From: Actinomycetes bacterium
GTDB lineage: Bacteria > Actinomycetota > Acidimicrobiia > Acidimicrobiales > RAAP-2
Direction: 5' to 3'
Assembly: GCA_021827705.1 (NCBI GenBank)
Contig: JAKAUQ010000034.1
Coordinates: 1 to 64,000, forward strand
Length of the DNA: 64,000 nt
In this document: piece by piece, positions 8,574 to 19,394 of the stretch
Layout: every line of letters begins with the position of its first letter
Position numbering within the stretch: position 1 is the first letter of the stretch
Translations under genes and position numbers: made by a program
The notes under the pieces: model-generated
The model's input: the letters and a program-made list of their open reading frames with translations, nothing else
What the model was told of the DNA's origin: nothing
The model's database searches: none

Positions 8574-9415
8574 GGTGCCTCGTTGATGGTGACGGTGAGC
8601 ATGCGCTCGACGACGGTGGGGGTGCCGCTCGACGAGCCCAGGAGGTTGATGGCGTGCACGACGGACTGGCCCGAGATCACCTGGCCGAACAGCGAGTACT
8701 GGTTCGGCAGCGACTCGCCCGAGGGGCCCGTGACGATGAAGAACTGGCTGCCGCCGGTGTGGGGGGCGCCGGTGTTGGCCATCGCCACCGAGTACAGCGG
8801 GTAGGTCGGGCTGCCGGTCTTGGGGTACTCGTCGGCGATGGTGTAGCCCGGGCCGCCCGCGCCGGTGCCCGTCGGGTCGCCGCCCTGGACGACGAAGCCC
8901 GGGATGACCCGGTGGAAGATCACGCAGTTGTAGAAGTGGTGCTCGGCCAGGAACACGAAGTTGTTGACGGTGATGGGGGCCGTCGCGGCGTCGAGGCGGA
9001 TGACGAAGCTCCCCGCGGTCGTGGCCACGTGGGCGTAGTAGGTGATCGTCTTGGAGATCGTCATCGGCGGGGCGCTGGTCCACGACAGCGTGTTGACGCG
9101 CGTCGTCGTGGCCGCGGGACACCCGGCCTTGACGGCCACGGCATTGGCCCGAGCCTGCGCGCCGCTGGCCGCAGCAGTCGTGGTCGTGGTCGTGGTCGTC
9201 GAGGCGGCCGTGGTGGTCGTCGTCGTGCTCGTGGCGGCAGTCGCGCTGGGGGAGTGGTGGGTGAACAGGAGGGCCGCGCTCAAGATGACCGCCGCCGCCA
9301 CCACGACCACGATGGTCCCGTTGCGCACCTGGCGGCGGCGCTTGGCCGCGCGCTGGAGCGCCTCGATCTTCTCGCGTCGGGCCGCCTTCTGCCGGGCTCG
9401 TTTCTCGGTCGCCAT
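8570..9415 (-). CDS. membrane-anchored cyclophilin with Thr-rich linker
   Basis: This 281-residue protein has a basic N-terminus (about 1-30), one transmembrane helix (about 33-52), a low-complexity Ala/Thr linker with long Thr runs (about 58-80), then a cyclophilin domain with FHRVIPGFVVQGGDPTGTG and SQFFIVTG. The layout implies an extracytoplasmic folding catalyst tethered to the membrane by a flexible, possibly glycosylated linker. The start at 9415 lies 7 bases after TAGTCT (9423-9428, minus strand). The frame is open further upstream, but the -10 and the typical basic start favour this ATG. Confidence 0.92.
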   Translation of the reverse strand: MATEKRARQKAARREKIEALQRAAKRRRQVRNGTIVVVVAAAVILSAALLFTHHSPSATAATSTTTTTTAASTTTTTTTTAAASGAQARANAVAVKAGCPAATTTRVNTLSWTSAPPMTISKTITYYAHVATTAGSFVIRLDAATAPITVNNFVFLAEHHFYNCVIFHRVIPGFVVQGGDPTGTGAGGPGYTIADEYPKTGSPTYPLYSVAMANTGAPHTGGSQFFIVTGPSGESLPNQYSLFGQVISGQSVVHAINLLGSSSGTPTVVERMLTVTINEAP

Positions 9416-9422
9416 GGGTGCG

Positions 9423-9466
9423 AGACTAGTGGGCCCGCCGGGGGGGCTCGGGTCGTCAACTAAGTT
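9423..9466. promoter_or_regulatory. divergent -10 elements for the cyclophilins and lysC
   Basis: TAGTCT (9423-9428, minus) lies 7 bases before the cyclophilin ATG, and TAAGTT (9461-9466, plus) lies 6 bases before the lysC ATG. Both mRNAs are predicted leaderless. The 57-base gap between the genes holds both promoters back to back. Confidence 0.5.
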
Positions 9467-9472
9467 TGACTT

Positions 9473-12314
<2,842 letters not shown>

Positions 12315-12352
12315 GGCCCCATTGTGGTCGCCACTGGCGCCGGACGGGGCGA

Positions 12353-13027
12353 TCAGTCGATGCTGTCGCGCCCGAAGCGTCGCCGCGCCAGGTTGACGCA
12401 GTGGTCCCCGAAGCGCTCGTAGAAGCGGGCCAGCAGCGCCACCTCCACCGCGACGGGCACCGGCATCGACCCCGAGGTGAGCTCGGCGGTCAGCGCCACG
12501 TGCAGCTCGTCGAGCTCGTCGTCGACGTCCTCGATCGAGGACGCGTCGCCGCGACCATCCAGGATGACGTCGGTGGCCTGGCGCCAGATGACGGTGGCGA
12601 CCTCGCCCATGCGCTCGACCAGGCCGCGGCTCCGGGGGGACATCTCGGATCCCAGCCCGCGCGCCGCCCGCCGGGCGATGTGTTCGGCCAGGTCGCCGTT
12701 GCGCTCGATCTCGGGCAGGATGCGCAGCAGGTCGAGGAGCTCCTGGCGGTCGTGGGGCGCCAGCGCGCCGCCACCCACCAGCTCGGCCTCGGCCCGGGCA
12801 ATGACGCCCTCAACGAGGTCGTCGACGACGACATCGGATTCGACCACGCGGATGGCCAGTTCGCGGTCCCCGGCCAGTAAGGCGTGCGTGGCCTCGGCCA
12901 TAGCCTCTCCAACCAGGGCGAACGCCTGGACCAGGGGTGGGCGCATCCGGGGCGTGATCCCCAGGGACGGCGGTGCGGACGCGCTCGAGCGGGCCACGCG
13001 CGTGGAGAGTCCGAACCGTCGCGTCAC
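12353..13027 (-). CDS. phoU: PhoU-like phosphate-signalling regulator
   Basis: PhoU links the phosphate transporter Pst to its sensor kinase and represses the phosphate regulon when phosphate is ample. The 224-residue all-helical protein has two PhoU three-helix repeats with the metal-binding motifs ERNGDLAEHIA and ERFGDHCVNLA. No pst or pho kinase genes are nearby, so it stands alone here. The GTG start lies 6 bases after TAGCCT (13034-13039, minus strand). It is divergent from rmuC, and the two -10 elements share bases. Confidence 0.88.
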   Translation of the reverse strand: MTRRFGLSTRVARSSASAPPSLGITPRMRPPLVQAFALVGEAMAEATHALLAGDRELAIRVVESDVVVDDLVEGVIARAEAELVGGGALAPHDRQELLDLLRILPEIERNGDLAEHIARRAARGLGSEMSPRSRGLVERMGEVATVIWRQATDVILDGRGDASSIEDVDDELDELHVALTAELTSGSMPVPVAVEVALLARFYERFGDHCVNLARRRFGRDSID

Positions 13028-13033
13028 CGCGAC

Positions 13034-13043
13034 AGGCTACCCT
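13034..13043. promoter_or_regulatory. overlapping divergent -10 elements of phoU and rmuC
   Basis: AGGCTACCCT contains TAGCCT on the minus strand (phoU, 6 bases from its GTG) and TACCCT on the plus strand (13038-13043, rmuC, about 35 bases from its start). The two elements share the TA step at 13038-13039, so RNA polymerase should occupy only one at a time. Confidence 0.45.
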
Positions 13044-13077
13044 CCGCGCTAGGAGACGGACACGAGGAGGTCCCCCC

Positions 13078-14397
13078 GTGGCGAGTGTGTGGCTGGTGGT
13101 CGGCGTGGTCGTCGGGGCACTCGCCGCGGGTCTGGTGGCCCAGCGGCGAGCGCGCCTCCAGGGCGTCGAGCTGGCCGGAGCGCGCCAGCAGGTGGCCGTC
13201 GCCGAGGCCGAGCTGAGCCACCTGCGCGAGGCCGTGGAGCGCGAGCGCGTCGACTTCGAGCGTCAGGCGCGCGAGGCCGACGCGCGCTTCGAGGTCCTGG
13301 CCAGCCGGGTCCTGGCCACGACGGTCGAGCACTTCGGCAGCACCCAAGGGGAGCTCCAGCGCGAGCGCGACGCCCGACTCGAGGTCGCCCTCGGTCCCCT
13401 GCGCGAGGCCCTCGACAGCTACCAGCGGCGCCTGGCCGAGTACGACAAGGAGCACGTGAACGCGCTCAGCGAGGTCCGCCAGCGCGCCGACGACCTGCTG
13501 AGCGTGCAACAGCAGGCCCTGGGCGAGACCTCACGGCTCAATCAGCTGCTCGGCCGCTCCAGCGAGCGGGGTCGCTGGGGCGAGGTCCAGCTGGCCAACG
13601 TGCTGTCGGCCTCCGGCCTGGTGGAGAAGATCGACTTCGACCTCCAGGTGACGACGGCGACCGAGGAGGGTCGTCGCCGGCCCGACTGCGTGGTCCACCT
13701 GCCCGGCGCCCAGGTGGCCATCGACGCCAAGTTCCCCTTCGACCGCTTCGAGGAGGCCCTGAGCATCGAGGATCCCACGGAGCGCGAGGCACGCTACCGC
13801 GAGCACGCCCAGGCGCTGCGCCTCCACGTACGGGCTCTGGGGGACCGCGCGTACTGGTCGTCTCTGGACGCCTCGCCCGAGTTCGTGGTCTGCTTCGTGC
13901 CCTCCGACGCCGCGGTGGCCACGGCGCTGTCGGTGGACTCCGAGCTGTCGGCCACCGCCACCCGGGCCCGCGTCCTGCTCACCGGGCCCACGACCCTGCT
14001 CGCCCTGCTGTGGTCCGTCCAGTCGGTGGTGCGCCAGCACCGCACCGCGGTCAACGCCGAACAGATCCGCGCCGAGGCGGAGAAGGTCTACGAGCGGGTC
14101 CGCGTGGTGGCCGAGCACCTGGGGGCCCTGGGCAAATCGCTCAACGACGCGACGCGGCACTTCAACAAGCTGGTGGGCTCGGTCGAGTCGCGCCTGCTCC
14201 CGGTGGCCCGCAGTCTCCACGGCCTCGGCGTCGCCCCGGCCGCGCGCGTGCTGGGCGCCACCCCCGAGGTGCCGACGCTGCCGGTGGGGCTCAGCCCCCA
14301 GCGCTGGGACGACCTGCCCGCGCGTGACCAGGACACCGGGGCCCTGGACGCCGAGGTCGTCGAGCCTGGTGCTGACGAGGGGGACGCGCCCCAGTAG
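13078..14397 (+). CDS. rmuC: RmuC-family DNA recombination protein
   Basis: RmuC limits inverted-repeat recombination and is predicted to be a nuclease of the PD-(D/E)XK fold. The 439 residues have an N-terminal membrane helix (about 3-22), a long coiled coil (about 25-165), then the nuclease domain with GRWGEVQL, PDCVVHLP and IDAKFPFDRF (Asp-x-Lys active site). The GTG start at 13078 is preceded by GAGGAGG at a 9-base gap; longer readings lack the membrane anchor at the N-terminus. Its TAG stop doubles as the first bases of the next gene's -10. Confidence 0.92.
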   Translation: MASVWLVVGVVVGALAAGLVAQRRARLQGVELAGARQQVAVAEAELSHLREAVERERVDFERQAREADARFEVLASRVLATTVEHFGSTQGELQRERDARLEVALGPLREALDSYQRRLAEYDKEHVNALSEVRQRADDLLSVQQQALGETSRLNQLLGRSSERGRWGEVQLANVLSASGLVEKIDFDLQVTTATEEGRRRPDCVVHLPGAQVAIDAKFPFDRFEEALSIEDPTEREARYREHAQALRLHVRALGDRAYWSSLDASPEFVVCFVPSDAAVATALSVDSELSATATRARVLLTGPTTLLALLWSVQSVVRQHRTAVNAEQIRAEAEKVYERVRVVAEHLGALGKSLNDATRHFNKLVGSVESRLLPVARSLHGLGVAPAARVLGATPEVPTLPVGLSPQRWDDLPARDQDTGALDAEVVEPGADEGDAPQ

Positions 14398-14408
14398 GTT
14401 GGACCCCT

Positions 14409-15407
14409 GTGGCTTGGTCGCGCCAGCGTCGTCGTACGAGGGCGTGGACCGTGGCCGCACTGGCTGTCACGGTCGTCGCGGTGGGCTTCGCCGCCGATGT
14501 GGCACGCGCGGCTCACGGCGCGCGCTCGGTGCGCCGCAGCGAGAACCGGTCCTTCGGGCAGCTCGTCAACACTCTCGTGGCCCGCGAGAACGCCTTTGAC
14601 GGACACCTGGCTTACCTGCTGGAGCATGGCGGCTCGCTGACCCGTGTCGTCTTCACCGCCCGCCTGAGCCAGCTGGCAGCGGCCCTGCCCTCGTGGGCCG
14701 AGGAGGCGACGCTGCTGCGCCGCCCGATCATCGCCCACCAGCTGAACGTCGTCGTCGCTCAGGTCACCGAGGAGCGCGCCGACGACGCCACCACGGTCCT
14801 GGACGCCGTGGCCAGCGCGCTCCATCTGCCCTGGGTGGCCCTCAGCACGCCCGGCGGGACGCTGGCGGCGGCCCAGGCCGGGCTGCGGGCGACGGCCGCG
14901 ACCTGGTCGCGAGCGCGCTACGGCCTGGTGCACGAACCCGGGCTCGTGCACCTGGGGGCGTTGACGACGCTGGTGGCCAACCTGGCGCTCCCGACCACGC
15001 TGGCGACCCTGGCCGCCTCACCGTCCCTGCAGCTGCACCGCAGCGCCGGGATCAGCGCGCTGGAGGTCACGCCGACCCCCCTCCCGGCGCCCGCGGGCGA
15101 GCTGCTGCTCTTGGCGGCGCCATCGACCTCCCTGGCCGCGACCGTCACCAACGCCGCCGACACCTACCAGCCCGTGGCCCTGACCGCGACGATCGCCAAC
15201 GCGGCCGGGACGCTCATCCACGTCGTGCACGAGCACGCGACCCTAGGTCCGCTGAGCTCCATCGGGTTCTCTCTGGGGACCTACTTCTTGGCGCCGGGAT
15301 CCCGCGGCACCCTGGTGCTGACGCTCTCGGGGGTGCCGGCGGGGGGACGCTGGCCGACGCTGCGGCGCTACCGGCTCGTGGTGGCGCCCTCGGGTACCAG
15401 TGGGTAG
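14409..15407 (+). CDS. secreted or membrane-anchored protein of unknown function
   Basis: I do not recognise this 332-residue protein. It begins with a basic stretch (RQRRRTRAW) and one hydrophobic helix (about 12-33) ending in Ala-Ala, so it is exported or anchored. Residues ~40-190 look helical and Ala/Leu-rich; residues ~215-330 look like an Ig-like beta domain (alternating Thr/Val/Leu strands, FLAPGSRGTLVLTLSGVP). The GTG start lies 8 bases after TAGGTT (14395-14400), whose TAG is the rmuC stop codon. A role near the cell surface is the most that can be inferred. Confidence 0.7.
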   Translation: MAWSRQRRRTRAWTVAALAVTVVAVGFAADVARAAHGARSVRRSENRSFGQLVNTLVARENAFDGHLAYLLEHGGSLTRVVFTARLSQLAAALPSWAEEATLLRRPIIAHQLNVVVAQVTEERADDATTVLDAVASALHLPWVALSTPGGTLAAAQAGLRATAATWSRARYGLVHEPGLVHLGALTTLVANLALPTTLATLAASPSLQLHRSAGISALEVTPTPLPAPAGELLLLAAPSTSLAATVTNAADTYQPVALTATIANAAGTLIHVVHEHATLGPLSSIGFSLGTYFLAPGSRGTLVLTLSGVPAGGRWPTLRRYRLVVAPSGTSG

Positions 15408-15454
15408 CCCGGGAGCGTACGATGGCGGGGGGCTGAACTGGAAGGAAGGACATC

Positions 15455-16723
15455 GTGACTGAATCGATAACCGTCATCGATAACCGGACGGGGGAGTCCC
15501 ACGAGATCCCGATCCGTAATGGAGGCGTGGCGGCCAAGGACTTCACCAAGGCCGTCCCCGGGGTCTGGTTCTTCGACCCGGGCCTGGTATCGACGGCCTC
15601 CACCGAGTCGGCCATCACCTACTTGGACGGCGAGGCCGGGATACTCCGCTACCGCGGCTACCCGATCGAGCAACTGGCCGAGAAGTCGACCTACCTCGAG
15701 GTGGCGTACCTGCTCAACTACGGCGAGCTGCCCACGACCGAGCAGTTCGCCTCCTGGAAGCGCGAGGTCACCTACCACACCTACATCCACGAGAACGTCC
15801 GCAAGCGGTTCCTGGAGGGCTTCAACTACGACGCCCACCCCATGGGCATGCTGGTCTCGGCGATCGCCGCTCTGTCGACGTACTACCGCGACTCCAAGGT
15901 GCTCTTCGAGCCCGAGGTCCTGCACAAGCAGGTGGTGCGCCTGATCGCCAAGATGCCGACGCTGGCCGCGGCCGCGCACCGGTTCTCGGTAGGGATGCCC
16001 TTCGTGTACCCGGACAACAGCCTGGACTACACGCAGAACTTCCTGTCCATGATGTGGAAGGTCGCCGAGCCGCGCTACGAGGCCGACCCGGTACTGGCGC
16101 GCGCCCTGGACATCCTGTTCATCTTGCACGCCGACCACGAGCAGAACTGCGGCACGACGGCGATGCGCACGGTGGCGTCCTCGCACGGCGACCCCTACGT
16201 CGCCACGGCGGCGGCCACGGCCGCTCTCTACGGCCCGCGCCACGGTGGGGCCAACGAGGCGGTGCTGAAGATGCTGGCCAAGATCGGCAGCTACGACAAC
16301 ATCCCGGCCTACATCGAAGAGGTCAAGAAGGGCAACGTGCTGCTGGAGGGCTTCGGCCACCGGGTCTACAAGAACTACGACCCGCGCGCCAAGATCATCA
16401 AGCAGACCGCGGACTCGGTCTTCTCGATCACCGGGCGCAGCCGGCTGCTCGACATCGCCTTGAAGCTCGAGGAGATCGCCCTGGCCGACGACTACTTCAT
16501 CTCCCGGCGTCTCTACCCCAACGTGGACTTCTACTCGGGGTTGATCTACCAGGCGATGGGCTTCCCGACCGAGATGTTCACGGTGCTCTTCGCGATCCCG
16601 CGCACCTCGGGGTGGCTGGCCCACTTCCAGGAGCTGCTGGACCAGAACCAGAAGATCATTCGCCCGCGCCAGCTCTACACCGGAGCCGACACGCGCGACT
16701 ACGTCGCCATCGACCAGCGCTAG
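15455..16723 (+). CDS. gltA: citrate synthase
   Basis: It condenses acetyl-CoA and oxaloacetate to citrate, the entry of the TCA cycle. The 422 residues carry the expected motifs: the HADHEQNCGT segment with catalytic His, GFGHRVYKNYDPRA with the second catalytic His, and the Asp in NVDFYSGL. Length and motifs fit the hexameric type II or closely related bacterial enzyme. GGAAGGAAGGA at 15440-15450 precedes the GTG start, so unlike many neighbours this mRNA has a leader; TACGAT near 15416 is a possible -10. A strong GC hairpin follows the stop. Confidence 0.96.
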   Translation: MTESITVIDNRTGESHEIPIRNGGVAAKDFTKAVPGVWFFDPGLVSTASTESAITYLDGEAGILRYRGYPIEQLAEKSTYLEVAYLLNYGELPTTEQFASWKREVTYHTYIHENVRKRFLEGFNYDAHPMGMLVSAIAALSTYYRDSKVLFEPEVLHKQVVRLIAKMPTLAAAAHRFSVGMPFVYPDNSLDYTQNFLSMMWKVAEPRYEADPVLARALDILFILHADHEQNCGTTAMRTVASSHGDPYVATAAATAALYGPRHGGANEAVLKMLAKIGSYDNIPAYIEEVKKGNVLLEGFGHRVYKNYDPRAKIIKQTADSVFSITGRSRLLDIALKLEEIALADDYFISRRLYPNVDFYSGLIYQAMGFPTEMFTVLFAIPRTSGWLAHFQELLDQNQKIIRPRQLYTGADTRDYVAIDQR

Positions 16724-16730
16724 GGGCGGT

Positions 16731-16759
16731 GCGGGCCCGTCGCGGTGCGGCGGGCCCGC
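16731..16759. terminator. bidirectional hairpin between gltA and the DinB gene
   Basis: Two copies of the self-palindrome CGGGCCCG (16732-16739 and 16751-16758) pair to give a 9-bp stem with an 11-base loop. It fills the 36-base gap between two convergent genes, so it can end transcripts from both sides. No U-tract is present, as is common in high-GC actinobacteria. Confidence 0.55.
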
Positions 16760-17230
16760 TCAGCCCTCGCTGGCCAGGGCCTCGAGCATCTGGGTGGCGT
16801 GCACGCGGGGGTGCTCGGTGTGACCGGCGATCCAGTCGGCCACGCTGTAGGAACCGCGCGTGCTGTGCTCGCCGCGCCGCTCCAGGTCGGCGGGCGTCAG
16901 CCGGTGCAGGATGTCCACGGCGGACGTCCGCAGGGCCTCGATGATCGCCAGGGACGTCGTCACGGGCGCGCCGGCGTAGTCGAGGGCGGGCGCCGTCGCC
17001 CAGCCGGCCTCGTCGAAGGCCAGCAGTGCGGTCCCGGGAGCCTCGCCGAGCAGGCGCCGCAGGCGACTGGCCGCCTCGATCTCGGCGTCGGCCAGATGGT
17101 GGATGACCTGGCGGGCGGACCACTCGCCTTCGGCATGGCGATCCAGGTCGGCCGGGTCGATGCGGCGGGCCACCTCGACGAACACCGCAGTCGCGGCGGC
17201 GTAGTCGGCGATGGCGTCAGTCATGTCCAT
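16760..17230 (-). CDS. DinB/YfiT-like four-helix metal-binding protein
   Basis: This 156-residue protein belongs to the DinB/mycothiol-transferase-like fold: four helices with three metal-binding histidines, here in QVIHHLADAE and the C-terminal EHPRVHATQM. In actinobacteria such proteins can be thiol-S-transferases or metalloenzymes of unknown substrate. The ATG at 17230 stands 6 bases after TAGGCT (17237-17242, minus strand), so it is preferred over Met3. That -10 begins with the TAG stop codon of tesB upstream. Confidence 0.82.
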   Translation of the reverse strand: MDMTDAIADYAAATAVFVEVARRIDPADLDRHAEGEWSARQVIHHLADAEIEAASRLRRLLGEAPGTALLAFDEAGWATAPALDYAGAPVTTSLAIIEALRTSAVDILHRLTPADLERRGEHSTRGSYSVADWIAGHTEHPRVHATQMLEALASEG

Positions 17231-17239
17231 GGCGTGAGC

Positions 17240-18124
17240 CTATCGGGGGTCCCCGGGCGCGGCCGCCGCGCGGGAGGGGTCGATGACGCGCACCAGACCC
17301 TCCTGGACCATCGAGACGCACAGCTCGCCGTCGCGGTCGAACAGGAAGCCGCGCGCCAGGCCGCGGGCCCCGTGGGCGATGGGGGAGTCGGTGTCGTAGA
17401 GCAGCCAGTGGTCGGCGCGCACCGGACGATGGAACCACATGCAGTGGTCGAGGCTCGCCCCCATGAAGGTCCCGTCGTCCCAGCGCACCGCGTGGGGCGC
17501 CAGGATCGCGTCGAAGAGGCTGAGGTCGCTGGCGTAGGTGACGACGCAGGCGTGCACCAGCGGGTCGTACGCCGACAGGTCGCCGTCGGCCCGGATCCAC
17601 AGGCGCTGGCGCGGCTCGCGGTCCCGGTTCGGGCTCCAGGGCAGCTCGCCGATGAAGCGCTGGTCGATGGGGTGCTGGCGCTTGAACCACGCGTCGAAGA
17701 CCACCGGCTCGTCGGCCAGGCGTGCCGCGAGCGGGGGGATCGTCTCGGGATCGGGCGCGTCGGGCATGGGGAACTGGTGCTCGAGGCTGGGCTCGTCCTC
17801 GTGGAAGCTGGCCTGCATGTTGTAGATGGCCATCCCGCGCTGGATGGCGACCACCCGACGCGTGGTGAAGCTGCGCCCGTCGCGGATCCGGTCGACCTCG
17901 TAGAGGATGGGCAGCGTCGGGTCGCCGGGACGCAGGAAGTACGAGTGGAGGGAGTGCACGCGGCCGTGTTCGACCGTGCGGCCCGCCGCCATCAGGGCCT
18001 GGGCGGCCACCTGGCCGCCGAAGGTCCGCAGGCGCTCCTCGCGGGGATGCTGGCCCCGGAAGGTGTTGACCTCGATGACCTCGATGTCGAGCAGGTCGAG
18101 CAGTTCCTCCAGGGCGGTCGTCAT
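17240..18124 (-). CDS. tesB: acyl-CoA thioesterase II
   Basis: TesB hydrolyses medium and long acyl-CoA to free fatty acid and CoA. The 294 residues form a double hot-dog fold. The catalytic Asp lies in GASLDHCMWFHRP and the Gln in SMVQEGLVR, as in E. coli TesB (Asp/Thr/Gln triad). It diverges from gtrA with a 56-base gap. A CACAAT sequence 6 bases before the ATG is the likely -10. Confidence 0.93.
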   Translation of the reverse strand: MTTALEELLDLLDIEVIEVNTFRGQHPREERLRTFGGQVAAQALMAAGRTVEHGRVHSLHSYFLRPGDPTLPILYEVDRIRDGRSFTTRRVVAIQRGMAIYNMQASFHEDEPSLEHQFPMPDAPDPETIPPLAARLADEPVVFDAWFKRQHPIDQRFIGELPWSPNRDREPRQRLWIRADGDLSAYDPLVHACVVTYASDLSLFDAILAPHAVRWDDGTFMGASLDHCMWFHRPVRADHWLLYDTDSPIAHGARGLARGFLFDRDGELCVSMVQEGLVRVIDPSRAAAAPGDPR

Positions 18125-18167
18125 CGCCCCATTGTGTCACCGTCGACCGCGCACCCTCCGGGGTCGG

Positions 18168-18173
18168 TAGACT
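18168..18173 (+). promoter_or_regulatory. -10 element of gtrA (leaderless)
   Basis: TAGACT, preceded by GG, ends 7 bases before the gtrA ATG; no Shine-Dalgarno fits. Confidence 0.5.
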
Positions 18174-18180
18174 GGTCAGG

Positions 18181-18681
18181 ATGATTCAGCGGCTGCGGGC
18201 GGTGCACGCCTGGTCTCAGACGCACCAGGGCCGCAAGGTCGTGCGCTTCACCTCGGTGTCGGTGGTCTCGACCATCGTCTCGTTCACCGCGATCTCGGTC
18301 ATCTACGGCTTCCACCTCCTGACCGGCGTCATCGAGTCGACGGTGGCCGGGAACCTGATCGCCACGGTCCCCTCCTACTACCTCAATCGGACCTGGACTT
18401 GGGGCAAGCGCGGCCGGAGCCACTTCCGCAAGGAGATCGTCCCGTTCTGGACCATGTCCTTCCTCGGCATCGCCGTGTCGATGCTCGGGGCTACCTGGGC
18501 CAAGGAGCAGGTCAAGGAGCACACCTGGCCCCACCTGGTCAACACCGGGCTGGTCTCCACCACGAACCTGGTGAGCTTCGGGCTCTTCTGGATCTTGAAG
18601 ATGATGGTCTTCAACCGGATCTTCCACGTGGCGGACCACGAGGTCCCCACCGAGCCCGTCACCGAGGACGTGCGCGGCTAG
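18181..18681 (+). CDS. GtrA-family membrane protein
   Basis: GtrA proteins are small four-helix membrane proteins thought to flip polyprenyl-linked sugars for cell-wall or surface glycan synthesis. The 166-residue sequence has the family start (VVRFTSVSVVSTIVSF), a second helix, the NRTWTW motif after helix 2, and two more helices. Its TAG overlaps the convergent yajQ stop in CTAG. The nearby MptB-type mannosyltransferase suggests a shared role in polyprenyl-sugar use, but this is inference from proximity. Confidence 0.87.
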   Translation: MIQRLRAVHAWSQTHQGRKVVRFTSVSVVSTIVSFTAISVIYGFHLLTGVIESTVAGNLIATVPSYYLNRTWTWGKRGRSHFRKEIVPFWTMSFLGIAVSMLGATWAKEQVKEHTWPHLVNTGLVSTTNLVSFGLFWILKMMVFNRIFHVADHEVPTEPVTEDVRG

Positions 18682-19166
18682 TCGCGAAAGTTGGTGAACT
18701 GCAGGGGCACGACGAGGTCGGCCTCGCGCAGATGAGCGATCACCGCCTGGAGGTCGTCGCGCTGCTTGCCCGTCACGCGCACCTGGTCGCCTTGGACCGA
18801 TGAGCTGACGCCCTTCAAGCCCAGGTCCTTGACCAGCTTGTTGATCTGGCGGCCCACCTCGGCGGTGATGCCGGCGCGCAGGCCCACCCGCTGGCGCGCC
18901 GTGCCCTTGGCGGCCTCCTCGACCCGGCCCGGATCGAGGGCCTTGAGCGAGATGCCCCGCCGGACGAACTTGTCCTGGAGCACGCTGTAGAGGGCGGCCA
19001 GGCGGTCCTCGGTCGAGGCGCTCAGGGTCAGCTCGTGGTCGCCCAGATCGATCAGCGCCCCGGTGCCCTTGAAGTCGAAGCGGGTCGTGGCCTCGCGATT
19101 CGCCTGGTCCACAGCGTTGCGGACCTCCTGGGTGTCCAGCTCGGAGACGACGTCGAAGGTGGGCAT
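18678..19166 (-). CDS. yajQ: YajQ/DUF520-family nucleotide-binding protein
   Basis: This 162-residue protein has two ferredoxin-like halves; characterised members bind cyclic di-GMP or tRNA/nucleotides. Hallmarks visible are the FDVVSELDTQEVRNAV start, RFDFKG, and the C-terminal GDQVRVTGKQRDDLQAVI. The ATG lies 6 bases after TAGCAT (19173-19178, minus strand). Function in this organism is unknown. Confidence 0.93.
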   Translation of the reverse strand: MPTFDVVSELDTQEVRNAVDQANREATTRFDFKGTGALIDLGDHELTLSASTEDRLAALYSVLQDKFVRRGISLKALDPGRVEEAAKGTARQRVGLRAGITAEVGRQINKLVKDLGLKGVSSSVQGDQVRVTGKQRDDLQAVIAHLREADLVVPLQFTNFRD

Positions 19167-19202
19167 GGACCCATGCTAGGCCGGAGGGATCGCGCGGTCG
19201 GC

Positions 19203-19231
19203 TGGAAGCGCGCCGCGGGCTCCAGTAGGAT
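19203..19231 (+). promoter_or_regulatory. promoter of tRNA-Tyr
   Basis: TGGAAG (19203-19208) and TAGGAT (19226-19231) are 17 bases apart and end 7 bases before the tRNA. The tRNA-Thr promoter has the same TGGAAG-N17 layout. Confidence 0.45.
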
Positions 19232-19238
19232 GCTGCGC

Positions 19239-19323
19239 GGGTCGGTGCCCGAGCGGCCAATGGGATCTGGCTGTAAACCAGACGGCTTTGCCTACGGGGG
19301 TTCAAATCCCTCCCGGCCCACCA
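19239..19323 (+). tRNA. tRNA-Tyr (GTA)
   Basis: The 7-bp acceptor GGGTCGG/CCGGCCC, anticodon stem TCTGG/CCAGA with loop CTGTAAA (anticodon GTA at 19273-19275), a long class II variable arm, and a T arm with loop TTCAAAT are all intact. The discriminator base A is followed by an encoded CCA. Confidence 0.97.
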
Positions 19324-19325
19324 GA

Positions 19326-19355
19326 CCACCGGTCGCGCTGGCGCGCGACCGGTGG
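19326..19355 (+). terminator. hairpin after tRNA-Tyr
   Basis: A perfect 12-bp stem (CCACCGGTCGCG with its complement at 19344-19355) and a 6-base loop starts two bases after the tRNA CCA. It probably stops or stabilises the tRNA transcript before the mannosyltransferase gene. No T-run follows. Confidence 0.6.
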
Positions 19356-19394
19356 CGTGCGCGCTCGGAGGTTCCGGGCGCCGAGAGGAGTCGC

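Noticed and set aside
9181-9234. GTC/GTG-rich repeat as a possible CRISPR or microsatellite
   Set aside because: It encodes the Thr-rich linker of the membrane cyclophilin; no spacers or regular repeats are present.
19035-19394. Upstream extension of the MptB-like protein
   Set aside because: It would run through tRNA-Tyr and its hairpin, and antisense to yajQ.
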